Shown: positions 34,392 to 45,334 of the stretch, piece by piece
Numbering within the stretch: the stretch's first letter is position 1
Layout of the letters: every line of letters starts with the position of its first letter
NCBI GenBank assembly: GCA_947184155.2
Contig: CAMXCT020001424.1
Coordinates: 124,001-188,000 of the forward strand
From: Cladocopium goreaui
Lineage: Eukaryota; Sar; Dinophyceae; Suessiales; Symbiodiniaceae
Length of the DNA stretch: 64,000 bases
Direction of reading: 5' to 3'
Translations under genes and position numbers: made by a program
The notes under the pieces: model-generated
What the model was told of the DNA's origin: nothing
What the model saw: only the letters and a program-made list of their open reading frames with translations
Database searches by the model: none

Positions 34392-34475
34392 CATCCAGCC
34401 AGCTCGTCGACGCCAGCTCCGCCCGTCCCAGAGGTACCAGCAAATCCAGAGCTGCCTGGCGTCTTCGCAACGATG
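34392..34475 (-). CDS. Exon, 27 codons
   Basis: Phase 1 to 1: SLRRRQAALDLLVPLGRAEL, then ASTSWLD. The acceptor is ATGGTGCAG|CA and the donor TGGATG|GTTTATA. A donor at CTG|GTACCTC could end it after LDLL. Confidence 0.7.
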
Positions 34476-34687
34476 CTGCACCATTGTTTTGGGGGTCAAC
34501 CCCGAACAAACATGAATAAAATAGTTCCCCTGGTTGACTTATGACATGTTTTATATGTTTTAACTTAGATCTAATTCGAAGATTGGAGAGGTTCCCCCCA
34601 TGTTCCCCCCATAAAAAAAACGGAAATTCTGATGTCATCTGCTACGAAAATCTGCTACCTGCCATGTGATTTCACAAACCATATGAC

Positions 34688-34727
34688 CTCCTTCTGGAGC
34701 TGCTTCTTCTGCTGTTTCTTTTGGAGC
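34688..34727 (-). CDS. Exon: K/Q-rich or RS-like, 13 codons
   Basis: Signals are GTGACCAAG|G and AAGGAG|GTCATATG. All three frames are open: LQKKQQKKQLQKE (coiled coil), APKETAEEAAPEG and SKRNSRRSSSRR. The first agrees best with neighbouring coiled-coil exons. Confidence 0.65.
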
Positions 34728-34997
34728 CTTGGTCACCGTGTCACCGCTCCACAAAAATTCAGCCCTTGGGAGAAGGATTCAAGTGGGGTCGGTTCCCAAA
34801 AAGCACAGACTGTCAATGCCACAAATACACCCAAACTTAAACTGGTTGGTGGTTTTAACATGTTTTAACCATCTTGAAAAATAATAGTCAATGGGAAGGA
34901 TTATCCCATATATTATGGAAAATAAAAGATATTTAAAATTACCAGCCAGTAAATGTTACGGAGTGTTATGACATTTCATGTTCCATAAATTAACTGT

Positions 34998-35119
34998 AAT
35001 GTGGGTAAAACAATGTCATGTTTACCACCCCCAAGTCATCACCATAAATATAAAGGTGGTATATATGTTTACCATTCCCAGTCATGGGTGGTTTATTCAT
35101 GACATTGTTTTACCCACAT
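34998..35119. mobile_element. Family D element
   Basis: AATGTGGGTAAAACAATGTC to GACATTGTTTTACCCACAT. Confidence 0.85.
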
Positions 35120-35229
35120 GGATTCTTTTGTGTTGTATCAAACCTGGCTTAAATTACCCAGTTCCAAGATTCGTTGCAAGGCTGTGATCCAATCCATGGA
35201 TTCCGGGTAAATTATCATATTTCACTAAC

Positions 35230-35259
35230 CTGAATCTTGCGGCCATGGGGAAGATTTCC
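35230..35259 (-). CDS. Mini-exon, 10 codons
   Basis: Phase 0 to 0: GNLPHGRKIQ. The signals ATATAG|GGA and ATTCAG|GTTAGTG are good. The same donor context CAG|GTTAGTGA is reused at 32674. A further possible mini-exon (ALQRILEL) lies at 35157-35180. Confidence 0.6.
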
Positions 35260-35270
35260 CTATATCTAAA

Positions 35271-35385
35271 CTGCTTGGTGGTTTTTCGCCACACCTCTGA
35301 AAATATGAGTTCGTCAGTTGGGATTAGTATTCCCATATATGAAATGGAAGATAAAACATGTTCCAAACCACCAACCAGTTCAAGA
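35271..35385. mobile_element. Family B element
   Basis: CTGCTTGGTGGTTTTTCGCC to TTCCAAACCACCAACCAG. Confidence 0.85.
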
Positions 35386-35422
35386 TTTTGTAAGATTAAT
35401 ATTTGGTATATATAGCTCCATT

Positions 35423-35603
35423 ACCCCCTGGTAAACAAACAGTTTGCTAAAGAAAATGGCAATTTATAGTTGATATACCAAGATATACCCATTAATAGCA
35501 TGGTGATTTTCCATCGTTTTCCCATTGAAAATAGTGATTTTCCATCGTTTTCCCATTGAAAATGGTGATTTTCCATCGTTTTTTGTATGTTTACCAGAGG
35601 GTA
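35423..35603. mobile_element. Family A element with internal tandem duplication
   Basis: TACCCCCTGGTAAACAAACA to GTTTACCAGAGGGTA. The unit CCATCGTTTTCCCATTGAAAA with ATGGTGATTTT is present three times at the right arm, lengthening it to 181 bases. Confidence 0.8.
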
Positions 35604-35720
35604 AACCACGATTCCAGGCTTCGGTCGGCTTCGTCATGTGATGTCCTAAGGTTTCCCGCTCCGCACTGGCATTCCTGTGGCTTCGCTGCACCTGGATCCG
35701 ACGGGCGCTTGGTGCTTTTT
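35595..35720 (-). CDS. Exon ending inside a family A element
   Basis: The acceptor is GGTTCCAG|AAAAAG. Two frames are open to the element donor TACCCTCTG|GTAAAC: KSTKRPSDPGAAKPQECQCG (phase 2 end) and KAPSARRIQVQRSHRNASAE (phase 1 end). The exon is well supported but the frame is not settled. Confidence 0.65.
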
Positions 35721-36337
35721 CTGGAACCGCTGACCTCCGGTAAAGTAGGATAGCTAGTGAACATGGCCATTGATAGTTGATTTACCTAGTAAAATTATGA
35801 TGTTCCATGATTTACCTAGTAAGAATTATGATGTTCCATGATATACCTAGTAAACAATATGATTGTCCATCGTTATTTTCATATTTACTGCAGGGTACGT
35901 CGCTCAGAAACTCTTTAAGGTGAGCAGGTCAGCCTTCCTTCAAACATATGTGATGTGTTTCTAAATGGGGATTATCATCCCCCAAAAAAACATGAAAACA
36001 ACGTCGAAGACGATGTGACAAGGATGTGTTTGAAACGCCTTGAAACCATCATGTTCAATGTAAAAAATCGTTGAAAACGGGCATGTCCACATAATTTCTC
36101 CATCGGAGAAAAGCAATACTTACCATAATATGTGCTTGAACAAAAAAAGATGAAAAAATGAAAACCATGAAATCATCATTTGAGGATTTCCTAAGTCATG
36201 ACCCCCAAAAACATCCAAGTCATTAGATCATTTTAGCATTGAAAACCCATGGTGACTTGGGGATACCCCATGACTTCTGAAACCCATTATAATCCCATTA
36301 TAAAATTCCATGATTGTTATATTCCAAAATACGGTAA

Positions 36338-36487
36338 TAATCAATGGGAGATCTCCAGGATCCTAAAATGGAGATACGTTAGTTCCATATGTTTGGCCAT
36401 ATTTTCTGGGGTATATCCCCTTACATAGGTCATGAAGGCCTTATATATGGTAGGTACCTCCATTCTAGGATCCTGAAATGGCCATTG
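36338..36487. mobile_element. Family C palindrome
   Basis: CAATGGGAGATCTCCAGGATC to AGGATCCTGAAATGGCCATTG. Confidence 0.8.
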
Positions 36488-36540
36488 AAATAAGTGGTTT
36501 TGACCCATCCCTACGTCAAGAACAAGTATTGCCCTCCAGT

Positions 36541-36636
36541 AAATTAACATAGACCCTGGTAGATAGGGGTTGGAAGATTAGTTTCCACCACAAAATTGGT
36601 GATTTTCAGGGTCTATGTTAATTTACCAGATGGTAA
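36541..36636. mobile_element. AGACCCTG-type element with family A-like ends
   Basis: The arms AACATAGACCCTG and CAGGGTCTATGTT flank AGATAGGGGTTGGAAGATTA. The right end, TTTACCAGATGGTAA, provides the donor of the coiled-coil exon at 36627. Relatives lie near 10190-10280 and 57090-57192. Confidence 0.75.
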
Positions 36637-36740
36637 CCAGTAGAAAATCGGGGATCCCCTCCTTCAGACTCCTTGCCTCCTCCAGAATCGCTTGCCGATC
36701 CCGCTGCTTCTCTACCACCTTTTTCCGTTCGCGAAGGCGG
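36627..36740 (-). CDS. Exon: coiled coil running into an element end
   Basis: Phase 2 to 2: RLRERKKVVEKQRDRQAILE, EARSLKEGIPDFLLVTI. The acceptor is ATGCTTAG|C. The open frame continues into the end of the inverted-repeat element at 36541-36636 and is cut by its ACCATCTG|GTAAAT, giving VTI as element-derived residues. No earlier GT is in a better context. Confidence 0.8.
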
Positions 36741-37189
36741 CTAAGCATTCAGGTGGATGAGCCAACCGTCCCACAGAAAACCTGGAAAACTCATAGAAAA
36801 CCCATGAAACATGCTGAAAACCTATAGGCTATAAGATATGAAGAACTGAAGAATGATCTCACTTATCTTGAGGTACACATAGAAAACATATGGAAAACCA
36901 AGGGTTTTATCTAGTTGAACATGATCTGCACACGGTAAATTGCTCGGAATTCTGTTTGTATCTGCTAAGTCAGTTTACATCCACAAGGGTAACCGGGCAA
37001 CCCCCAGCATGATCATCCCGGAGGAAAAAAACTACCCATCCTTAAATGCATCCAACAAAAGCCAAACATCTTGAAAAATCGCACAAATTCATCCGATGAT
37101 CTCTAAAGATTGCTGATCATCCAATCTCTTTAATTAGTTTCTTAGTGAGAATCTTCAGCCAACAAACTGCTCGAAACATCGAGGCAAAC

Positions 37190-37234
37190 CACAGCGACAT
37201 CTGACATCGCCTCTGCATCTTTCCGAGCTTGCGC
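37190..37234 (-). CDS. Exon: helical, 15 codons
   Basis: Phase 0 to 0: AQARKDAEAMSDVAV. The acceptor is GTCGCTTAG|GCG and the donor GCTGTG|GTTTGCC. Confidence 0.65.
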
Positions 37235-38499
37235 CTAAGCGACCAGGTTGACTCAACTCCCAAAAGGTTTTATTTGGGGTGCCCACTAAGTAGCATATCA
37301 TCAATCATGTTATGTTATGTTATGTCATGATAAGATATGATATGTTATGATATGATATCTTAATCATATTATCGATCATGTTATCATAATTTAAGGAGGG
37401 TACCCCCCTAATCAATAAACCATTTTTAATTACAGTAGGTGTATGAATTGATATGAATTGCGGGGTTCACATTATGAACTTATCAAAGAACATCAAAGAA
37501 CAATAGTTGCTCAATAGTGAGAAATACCCTCTGCTAATCAGCTCCATGGTTTGCTGGAAAAGAACCCAGCTACAGTTGGATGATTTTCCCAGCTACAAAC
37601 CTCCATTCTTGATGGGGATGTTCAACTGTCATGTTTTATTGCTACAGGGTTACTGTATACGAAGGTAGAATACACAATGGCAAACAATAACAACAGTTAA
37701 TTTATATTGATGAGGTTGTTCATGTGAAATATATTGAAATATGACCGTCATGAACAAACCATCGTTTTTTTTAATAACAACACTAATGACCGTTCATATT
37801 TGTTCATGACGATGGTTTGGAAGGTTCATTGTGAAATTGCAAAGATGCTGAAGCAAAGTTGATCAGCTTCCCCATGGTGGGTTCCCCTTTTTGTGGGTCC
37901 ACCATCATTGAGGCGTCCGTGAAATCCACACCTCTTTGACAAACTTTTTAGCATATGCATACATACATTACATATATATATATATAGGTGTGCCTAAATA
38001 AATAAACAAAACTATATATATACATATTCATACATTTGTATGCATGTGCATATGGATGTGTATATACTTATAAGTAAATATGCATGTGTTGATAAATACA
38101 TATATATAATTATATATATATGTATGTATATGTATGTAATCATATATATATATATATGTGTCATTGTGCATCTATAAGCAAATAAAATTATCTGTTCACA
38201 TGCGTCTGTAAATATATATGAGTATATCAGTATATGCATTTATGCATCTGCATATATATATATGCATATACATGCGTCTGTATACATATATATAAGTTGC
38301 ATACATACTACGGCCATTCATACATACATACATATATATATATAATGCATATATATGGAATATATATATAGAGAGAGAGAGAGAGAGTCCTCCCATCTTT
38401 ATGCACACACATACATATATATATATATGTTTATATAGATTATAACATATATCCTCGTCATATTCCGATCAAATGCTGGGCTGCATACTCTTTTCTTAC

Positions 38500-38572
38500 T
38501 CGGCAAATCCAACCGTTCCCGCTCCTGTTGCAGTTGCTCGTTCAACGCTTCCAGGTATCTTTTGGCTTGCGC
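38500..38572 (-). CDS. Exon: coiled coil, 24 codons
   Basis: Phase 0 to 1: AQAKRYLEALNEQLQQERER, then LDLP. The acceptor is TGTACCAG|GCG and the donor CCGA|GTAAGAAA. Heptad spacing of leucines is visible, with L at positions 7, 10, 14 and 21. Confidence 0.85.
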
Positions 38573-38941
38573 CTGGTACAACTGTACAACTAGGGTTTAT
38601 ATGGGTTTATGGTAGATATATCATATATCATGACATATATCATATATCATAAATTTAGTTCCTATGAAACCCCTATATCATATATGGTATCTTATATGGT
38701 AGATATATCATATATCATACATATATAATTATATATATCATATATCTATAATTTCTATTAGTTCCTATGATTTATAAACCAATTTTTAACAGGGGCACCA
38801 CCTTGTAGGTCGTATCATCGATAGACAAATAGAATCAAATAGATAAAACGAAATAAGACAAGGCAAGGTAGAAAAAAAACACTTCGACAAAATATTAATT
38901 GGCATAAATACGCTTCTACTTCGAAAAGATTCAAAAAGTAC

Positions 38942-39006
38942 TGCGTCAAGGTAACCCATTTCATCATACTTCATCCATTTGTCCAGCTCAACGACCAGTT
39001 CTGGGT
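38942..39006 (-). CDS. Exon, 21 codons
   Basis: Phase 1 to 0: PELVVELDKWMKYDEM, then GYLDA. The acceptor is TTGTGACAG|AC. The donor GACGCA|GTACTT is preferred over ATGG|GTTACC because it keeps phase with the coiled-coil exon at 38572. Confidence 0.75.
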
Positions 39007-39181
39007 CTGTCACAAAGGCACCTCCTTTGATCATGGTTTTGTTCCATCATCTTAAACTTACCCATCAGAAGCAAAGTGGTCCAAAACCCAGTTCTGGGAT
39101 GTTCTGGGCGCAACACTTTTCGCGGTAAATGGAAGGGTTTAAGCCTTAGTTTAAGCCCCTATGGTTGGGTTTTAGTATGTT

Positions 39182-39303
39182 TTACCCTTTGGTGAACTCA
39201 CATTGCTATGGAAAATCACAATTTTTACTCGGTAATTAAATCATATTAAATCAACCATGAATCGCCATGTTCAATAGCAAACTGTTAGTTATTACCAGAG
39301 GGT
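39182..39303. mobile_element. Family A element providing an exon donor
   Basis: Left TACCCTTTGGTGAAC, right GTTATTACCAGAGGGTA. The exon at 39296-39383 reads into its right end. Confidence 0.8.
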
Positions 39304-39383
39304 AATAGTGTGCGACAGCTCAATTTCTGGGTTCCAGCGATATCTTCCAGCTCATTTCGCACCTGTTTGTTCCTCCTCTTCTC
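39296..39383 (-). CDS. Exon ending inside a family A element
   Basis: Phase 0 to 1: EKRRNKQVRNELEDIAGTQK, then LSCRTLLPS. The acceptor is CTCTCAG|GAG. The frame runs into the element end at 39302 and stops at TACCCTCTG|GTAATA, so the last three residues (LPS) come from the element. The phase then fits the next exon, whose first two bases complete a GAC codon. A donor after EKRRNKQ (GTGCGA) is a weaker alternative. Confidence 0.75.
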
Positions 39384-39434
39384 CTGAGAGCCGTTTAATT
39401 GGTCCCCAGAGTCCAAAGGGCGTCAGCAGAGAAC

Positions 39435-39497
39435 CGCATCGTCGCGTCGTTCGTTTTCGTCGTTCTGCGGACAAGTTGCGGCTTCTTCACTGGCATG
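39435..39497 (-). CDS. Exon: acidic/charged, 21 codons
   Basis: Phase 0 to 0: HASEEAATCPQNDENERRDD, then A. The acceptor is CCATGCAG|CAT and the donor GATGCG|GTTCTC. It joins in phase to the next exon, 52 bases downstream. Confidence 0.7.
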
Positions 39498-39812
39498 CTG
39501 CATGGAGTCAAACCTCGGGATGGGAGTCCATGCCCAATCTTGGGTAGGTTCATTCTTTGTTGCTATCAGAACATAACCATAAACCCATAAACAGCGGTTG
39601 CAACCCCCATTTTTTGGTGGACTACCGAAGGTTGACCATGACACGTCATAAACTGGGGCCATTTTGGGGCCATGTTTCATTGGTCAACATCCCAAGAAGC
39701 CAACCGCTTGGTGACCATGGCTGGGACGGCTGCGGAAAGCGGATTCTGGGATGAGGATTTTTTTAAAGCCACAACTCAACGGCTTCACAACCTGCTGTTT
39801 GATATAAATAAG

Positions 39813-39921
39813 TACCCTCTGGTTATTTAACAGTTTGCCATGGAAAATCACCATTTTTAATAGGTAAACCATCTATTTCTATGGGCCATTTTCCATGGCT
39901 ATGTTAAATAACCAGAGGATA
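39813..39921. mobile_element. Family A element, GGTTAT subtype
   Basis: TACCCTCTGGTTATTTAACAG to TTAAATAACCAGAGGATA. Confidence 0.8.
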
Positions 39922-40671
39922 AATCATATTAAATCATATTAAATCATATATGTTAACGTGTTTCCAACATTAATCTTCGGCAATTTTAAATGTATTGAGA
40001 TCATTCCCAGATTCGAAATGGTCGCCATTATTGGGTGAGGCCGTAAACAAATTGCCCAGTATGGATGGTCTGCGCATCAGGAACAGTGAATTCCAGTGCC
40101 TTTTCTTGGAAGCTATGAAACAAAGTCTTCTCTTTCAAGGGAAGAACTTAGGCTTAGTCATTTACTCAACTTACCATGAATTTCCCCAAGATTTTGTAAT
40201 TGCCATGGCCATATGGCCTCCGGTGATACAAGTTTCTTGGCCAAACAGGTTGATGCACTTGAATCTCCCACAGCAAACTGCATGTGGCGCATTTGCCCAA
40301 CAATGTGGCGCAAATGCGTTCATCAAATTTCAACATTTGAGCATTTGGGTGTGTTGAATTGATTTAGTATTTTTGTTGCCTAAAAAAAAAGAACATGGGT
40401 AATATGTGAAGGTTCTGAAAAAAATCGGGGATCCTGAAGTCACCGTGGGTTTCAATACTAAGTCATGGTCATCCATGACGACTGGATGATGCCTGGGGGT
40501 ACCCCATGACTTTGGAAACCTCCATTACTGGACAGCATATGGATAATATATGGATACCATGGGCACTATAAAAACCCATAGAAAATCATAGGATATAACT
40601 GCATAGTCTATAACCATAGATACAATATTTATATATAAATCTATACAATGTTTGATTGAATGTACTAAGCT

Positions 40672-40769
40672 GGTTGGTGGTTGAGCCACCCCTCTGAAAA
40701 ATATTAGTCAGTTGGGGCTATTATTCCCAACATATGGAAAAAATAAAAAATGTTCCAAACCACCAACCA
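40672..40769. mobile_element. Family B element, short form
   Basis: TGGTTGGTGGTTGAGCCACC to TTCCAAACCACCAACCA. It has no GTTCGT box. Confidence 0.85.
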
Positions 40770-40969
40770 ATATACATTATACATCATTATACGATGTTTG
40801 CATAGTATATAATAACCATATATATAATCATATATATATATATAAATATATAAATATATATATATATAGATACAATATTTATATAAACATCTATACTATA
40901 CATGATTATATGTTTGATTGAATCTACTAAGGTTAGTATATAACCTCCAGGTGAAACCTTCAAACCTAC

Positions 40970-41053
40970 CATTTTTTTGGAACTCCTGGGCCTCCCAGCT
41001 CCCGCCACAGGTCAAAACAGTCGGGCGCTTTCAGGAGCTGCGGCTTGGGTGCC
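40970..41053 (-). CDS. Exon, 27 codons
   Basis: Phase 2 to 2: APKPQLLKAPDCFDLW, then RELGGPGVPKK. The acceptor is TCTCCATCAG|G and the donor AAATG|GTAGGTTTG. The peptide reads like a folded domain but I do not recognise it. Confidence 0.75.
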
Positions 41054-41175
41054 CTGATGGAGAAAGGAGGATCATTCCACTGAAGGAAAATCATGGGTTA
41101 GTCACCATCATAACTCTAATGTGGACCATCATAGATTTGGTTGACACATGAGCCTTCAAAATCGCAAAAAAAAAT

Positions 41176-41292
41176 TACCCTCTGGCAATGACTAACATAG
41201 CTATAGAAAGATCCACCATTTTTTAGAACGGTAAACCATCTATTTCTATGGGCCATGGCTTCCATAGCTTTTTGTATGTTTACCAGAGGGTA
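41176..41292. mobile_element. Family A element
   Basis: TACCCTCTGGCAATGACTAAC to GTTTACCAGAGGGTA; the left end carries GC in place of GT after the CTG. Confidence 0.8.
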
Positions 41293-41461
41293 ACTATAAT
41301 AAACCACAATGAACCACAGTAACATACGATTTATAAACCACAATAAACCATACTAAACTTTATGAACCACAATAACTATCCACAATAACTATCCAATAAC
41401 TATCATTTGGCTTAGTTCACCCAGTTGTGTGTATATATATATATATATGGGAGAACCCCAC

Positions 41462-41527
41462 AATTCGGGGACAAATCTGATCAGTGGGCTTCGATCCGCC
41501 GACCCCAACGATTCGTTTGATGAGCCG
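41462..41527 (-). CDS. Exon: glycine-containing, 22 codons
   Basis: Phase 0 to 0: RLIKRIVGVGGSKPTDQ and ICPRI. The acceptor is TAACGTCAG|CGG. The donor CGAATT|GTGGGG is provisional because the frame stays open into an AT microsatellite. Confidence 0.55.
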
Positions 41528-41809
41528 CTGACGTTAGGATTCCGATGGGCAAACGTTTGATGTTGATTTCCGGAAGGGGTGATTCTGAAGCCTCATGAAA
41601 TATTTGTATGTATATGTATATATGTATATATGTCGATTTACATATGTGGCTCTCCCCTTGAACATGACCAATTTTGGATGATTCTGGGATCCACAGACCG
41701 TTTCTTTTAGAAATGCTTGTTTCAAAAAACATGGATCACAAGTAATTGTAAGTTCAGGCAGGAAACCAGAAAGGATACGAGAATCTGTACCCATTCACCA
41801 AGAAGTTAC

Positions 41810-41866
41810 GTGTTGCATGTTTCTCGCAGGAGTGGGTGCTGCGATGTGCTGCGAAACTAGGACCGC
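41810..41866 (-). CDS. Exon candidate, usable on either strand
   Basis: Minus: GGTCCCAG|GCG opens AVLVSQHIAAPTPARNMQH, ending at CAC|GTAACTT, phase 0 to 0. Plus: TTCTCGCAG|GAG opens EWVLRCAAKLGPPGTPQ, ending at CTCAG|GTTCTT (41830-41880). Both look perfect; neighbouring exons favour minus. Confidence 0.45.
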
Positions 41867-42183
41867 CTGGGACCCCTCAGGTTCTTTCTTGAAGAGACCA
41901 AGATTTGAAAGCTTGAAAAGCGAAACGGGTTTGATGTATTAAAACCAATCACCATCCACAATTTTTCCAGAAATACCCTGTGGTAAACATCCAAAAAACC
42001 ATGGGTTAAATCACCATTTTTATTTTCATGGGTAAATCAACGATTTCGACTGGGCCATTTTCAAGTTCGCAAGCTGTAACAAATTACCATATTCAATGGT
42101 TATATCATACAAAAATGACCATTTTCCATAGCTAACTGTTAGTTTACCAAAGGGTATATCTCATCATGTTCCACCATCCCATT

Positions 42184-42292
42184 TACCCTCTGGTAAATTA
42201 ACATAGCTATTGAAAATGGCCATTGAAATAGTGAGTTGTCCCATTAAAAATGGTGATTTTCCATAGTTTTTTGTAGGTTTACCAGAGGGTAA
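42184..42292. mobile_element. Family A element
   Basis: A complete copy, TACCCTCTGGTAAATTAACA to GGTTTACCAGAGGGTA. It follows a more degenerate copy at about 41974-42157. Confidence 0.85.
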
Positions 42293-42628
42293 TGATGTTT
42301 AATAGTGATAATGTATGATAATCCATGATAGTCTATGGTCATCTATGGTTTTCTATGGGGTTTTATATGGTTTGAGAGTGATAATCTATGATTTTATATC
42401 ACTATCCTTTTTGGAGTCCCATTCCCATAGAAAAATCCCGTGAAGAAAATGGGGCTCATCCTGTGGATCGGTCATCAGGAAAAATGGTAACCGTTCAACT
42501 ATGACACCGAAAACACGGCAAATTGCCATTGCACTAATCATTCTACATACACATAATATATATAATATATATGATAAGTATACTAATATATACGTTGTCT
42601 AAATATAATTATATGCATATATACGCAC

Positions 42629-42726
42629 ATGATGCCAATGCTAATCATTGAGTCATTGTTTTCCGTCGCTGAGAGGCCACGCATCGCCAGCACCGCAAGC
42701 TGCGGTGCAGATTTCGAGGCTCTAAC
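42629..42726 (-). CDS. Exon candidate, 32 codons
   Basis: Phase 0 to 2: VRASKSAPQLAVLAMRGLSA, then TENNDSMISIGI. The acceptor is TGCGCCAG|GTT and the donor CAT|GTGCGTATA. The plus strand is also open here (RPRIASTASCGADFEA), so confidence is reduced. Confidence 0.5.
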
Positions 42727-42857
42727 CTGGCGCAGGGAAGATGGAGGTTTCTTGGTATCTGTATGTGGTTTATACATCTTTATCATCCATATAACTATAA
42801 TGTATATATATATATAACTATAACATAACCCAATAGTTCATCCCATGTTATCATATC

Positions 42858-42966
42858 TGCTTGGTGGTTTTTACCATCTTAAAAAATGATGGAGTTCGTC
42901 AATGGGAAGGATGACATCCCATGGGTTATGGAAAATAATCCATTCATGTTTGAAACCACCAATCAG
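42858..42966. mobile_element. Family B element
   Basis: CTGCTTGGTGGTTTTTACCA to TTTGAAACCACCAATCAG; the inner part reads CAATGGGAAGGATGACATCC. Confidence 0.85.
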
Positions 42967-43196
42967 ATATACTATGCGGTTATAACTTTACAACCTTAGT
43001 AGGTACTGAATATGGATCTTTATGGATTTTTTTTATAGTATCCATATAATATGTATAGTATCCCATATACTATCCAGTAATGGAGGTTTCCTAAGTCATG
43101 GAAGTACCCCCTGGCATCATCCAGTCGTCATGAATGAACCAGCCAACTGGTTCCCAAGGCAGGCCCAGTTGGCCCAAGAAATCATGGCCGGAAGGC

Positions 43197-43259
43197 CATC
43201 TGGGGCCCCTGATCCAGGACATGGGATCCAATTCTGGAAACTGCGTCCAGTTGCCTTTG
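43197..43259 (-). CDS. Exon candidate, strand ambiguous
   Basis: On the minus strand the acceptor ATTTCCAG|CAA opens QRQLDAVSRIGSHVLDQGPQ and would end at CAGATG|GCC (GC donor). On the plus strand, 43162-43217 reads AQLAQEIMAGRPSGAPDP behind CCCAAG|G. The minus reading is preferred because the flanking exons are minus. Confidence 0.4.
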
Positions 43260-43344
43260 CTGGAAATCTGGAAAATCACTCGGCAACGATGTTTTTTAAC
43301 AACAGTTCACAGGCACGAAACAACGAAACAACGAAGACTTGAAT

Positions 43345-43484
43345 CAATGGGAATTTCAGGATCCTAAAATGGAGGTACCTACCATATATAATGCCTATAT
43401 AAGGCCTATGTAAGTGAATATCACCACAAAATATGGCCTTATATGGTACAGTACCTCCATTTTAGGATCCTGAAATTCCCATTG
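43345..43484. mobile_element. Family C palindrome
   Basis: CAATGGGAATTTCAGGATCC to GGATCCTGAAATTCCCATTG, flanked by TCAATGGG and ATTGAT. Confidence 0.85.
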
Positions 43485-43898
43485 ATTGAAGGCCAAACAT
43501 CAAGGTGTTGCTATGTACAACACAACTGAGCCCCTCAAGAACCCAGATCCAAGGCTCAACACCCAATTACCCGGTAGCTGACCTCAACCCGCCATAAAAA
43601 TGGCGAGATATACCCCGCTGTCATGGAAACAGTTTGGCATGGAAAATGGTCCATATACCGCGATTATTTACCCATGAAAATTTGGTATTGAGTATAGCAT
43701 TCACCAACAACGACAACTGATAATTCTTTGAATGAGATATTACAGACTAAACTTGGTATACTGATGAAATAAGTTGATTAAAAAGAAATCGGCATTAGGT
43801 AATTTCATATAGCTGCTATAGCTATGGAAAAACAGGTAAATCAACGAACTAAATGTGCCATTTTCGCTATAGCTATGTTGTCATTGCCAGAGGGTAAC

Positions 43899-43969
43899 CT
43901 TCTCCCGTTGTCATCCCAATAGCCGCGCCTCTGTCGTCAAAGTGGCCGCACTCTTGGGCCGAGGTGTTT
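43899..43969 (-). CDS. Exon next to a family A element with a GC-type end
   Basis: Phase 2 to 1: NTSAQECGHFDDRGAA and IGMTTGE. The acceptor is ATCCGCAG|A. The donor used is GAAG|GTTACC. Eleven bases further the family A end reads CCTCTG|GCAATG, a GC donor in place of the usual GTAAAC, which could extend the exon to 43888. Confidence 0.55.
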
Positions 43970-45171
43970 CTGCGGATCCAGAAGGCACTTTTTAAAGGGA
44001 GGTGTTGTTCAAAGGTGGGGCATACAAGTGGATGACTCCCATTGTTCCTATGAAAAATTGTGTTTTTCCATAGCTATGTGAAATTACCTAATGCCGATTT
44101 CTTTTTAATCAACTTATTTCATCAGTTCGTTGATTTACACATATTGTTCACAATCTTTTTGGGTAGAGTATGATTTACAAACCACCATCATTTTCATGGG
44201 AAACCTTCATCAACCTATGTTAAAATTAGAAAAAGTATGTACCCTCCGGTGTCATCAAACATGGCTGGAACATCCCTCAACAAAATGGAAGTTTATAGCT
44301 GGAAAATCATCTATATAAGTGGTGGATGTTGGCAAATTCATCTTGATCAAACGATCACAAACATATCACCAAAATATTCAGAAACCACACTACTTATCTA
44401 ATTATATCACAATAATGATATATCACAATACACCATGCATTTTTTGAATATCGGGTATACCGGGTACATCATCATCGTGAGATCATAATCCATTCGGGTG
44501 AGAAAACTGTGGATGAACGGAAAACAAAACTTCTTTCCGGGTTTCCACTTTTTTCCACAACATCAATTCGTCCCAAAAATGTCATAGAAATCATAGATGA
44601 TTCCCACCATCTTGACGTTGATTCTACTGGAATCGATATTTTTTTGAGTTGTCATGGCCATAAATTTCTCAACCTGGGATTGATGTCATTCGCTACTAAG
44701 AATGGCAATTCCCCAGGAGTTTATGAATCAAAGGAGGCGCAGTTCCACTAGGTCACTAGGTCGTGATATAACTAACTCTAGTTCCAGGGGCCCCTGGTAT
44801 CCCAACTTATACAGTACCTCTTACAATTCCCAAGGTTGTGCCATACAAAGAACCCCGAATACCTTTCTACATCCCCCCATTGATAGATGATTTTCCTATG
44901 ATAGATATATATATATATATATATTTATTTATATATATATATTATGTACCCATGGAGAAGAAATCACAAAAAAAAAGGCTTAAAATATCTTAAAATCGAT
45001 GTTCATAAAAAAACCTCTCCGAATAAAAAAAAAAAACAGACCTTTCTTCATATGCCCATTACCTAAACCCACGAACATCCCAAGGCTTTCTGCTATAGCA
45101 ACCCCCCAAAAAGAGGCCGAAAAGTGTGAAACTTTATAAGGGTAGTTCGATGATGTTTTCCCCATTTTCAC

Positions 45172-45334
45172 CAGGCTTCCAAGGTAGTTTCAGCACATGG
45201 CTAGGGGTTGCCAGGTTGCCGGGTTGCCCCTCCCCAGCCCCTCCGGCCTTCTGCTTTGATGGGAACACTAGCTTGACCCACTGAGGAGACATGGCAAACC
45301 TGGCCAAGGCAAAAGCCTGGCTGAAATCATCGGT
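45172..45334 (-). CDS. Long exon, 54 codons
   Basis: Phase 0 to 1: TDDFSQAFALARFAMSPQWV, KLVFPSKQKAGGAGEGQPGN and LATPSHVLKLPWKP. The acceptor is CCAACAAG|ACC and the donor AGCCTG|GTGAAAA. The frame continues open to a TAA near 45140, so this could instead be a C-terminal exon. Confidence 0.7.

Noticed and set aside
39995-40357. 120-codon plus-strand open frame
   Set aside because: No recognisable domain, no element or exon context, and the strand opposes its neighbours. Kept out for lack of support.
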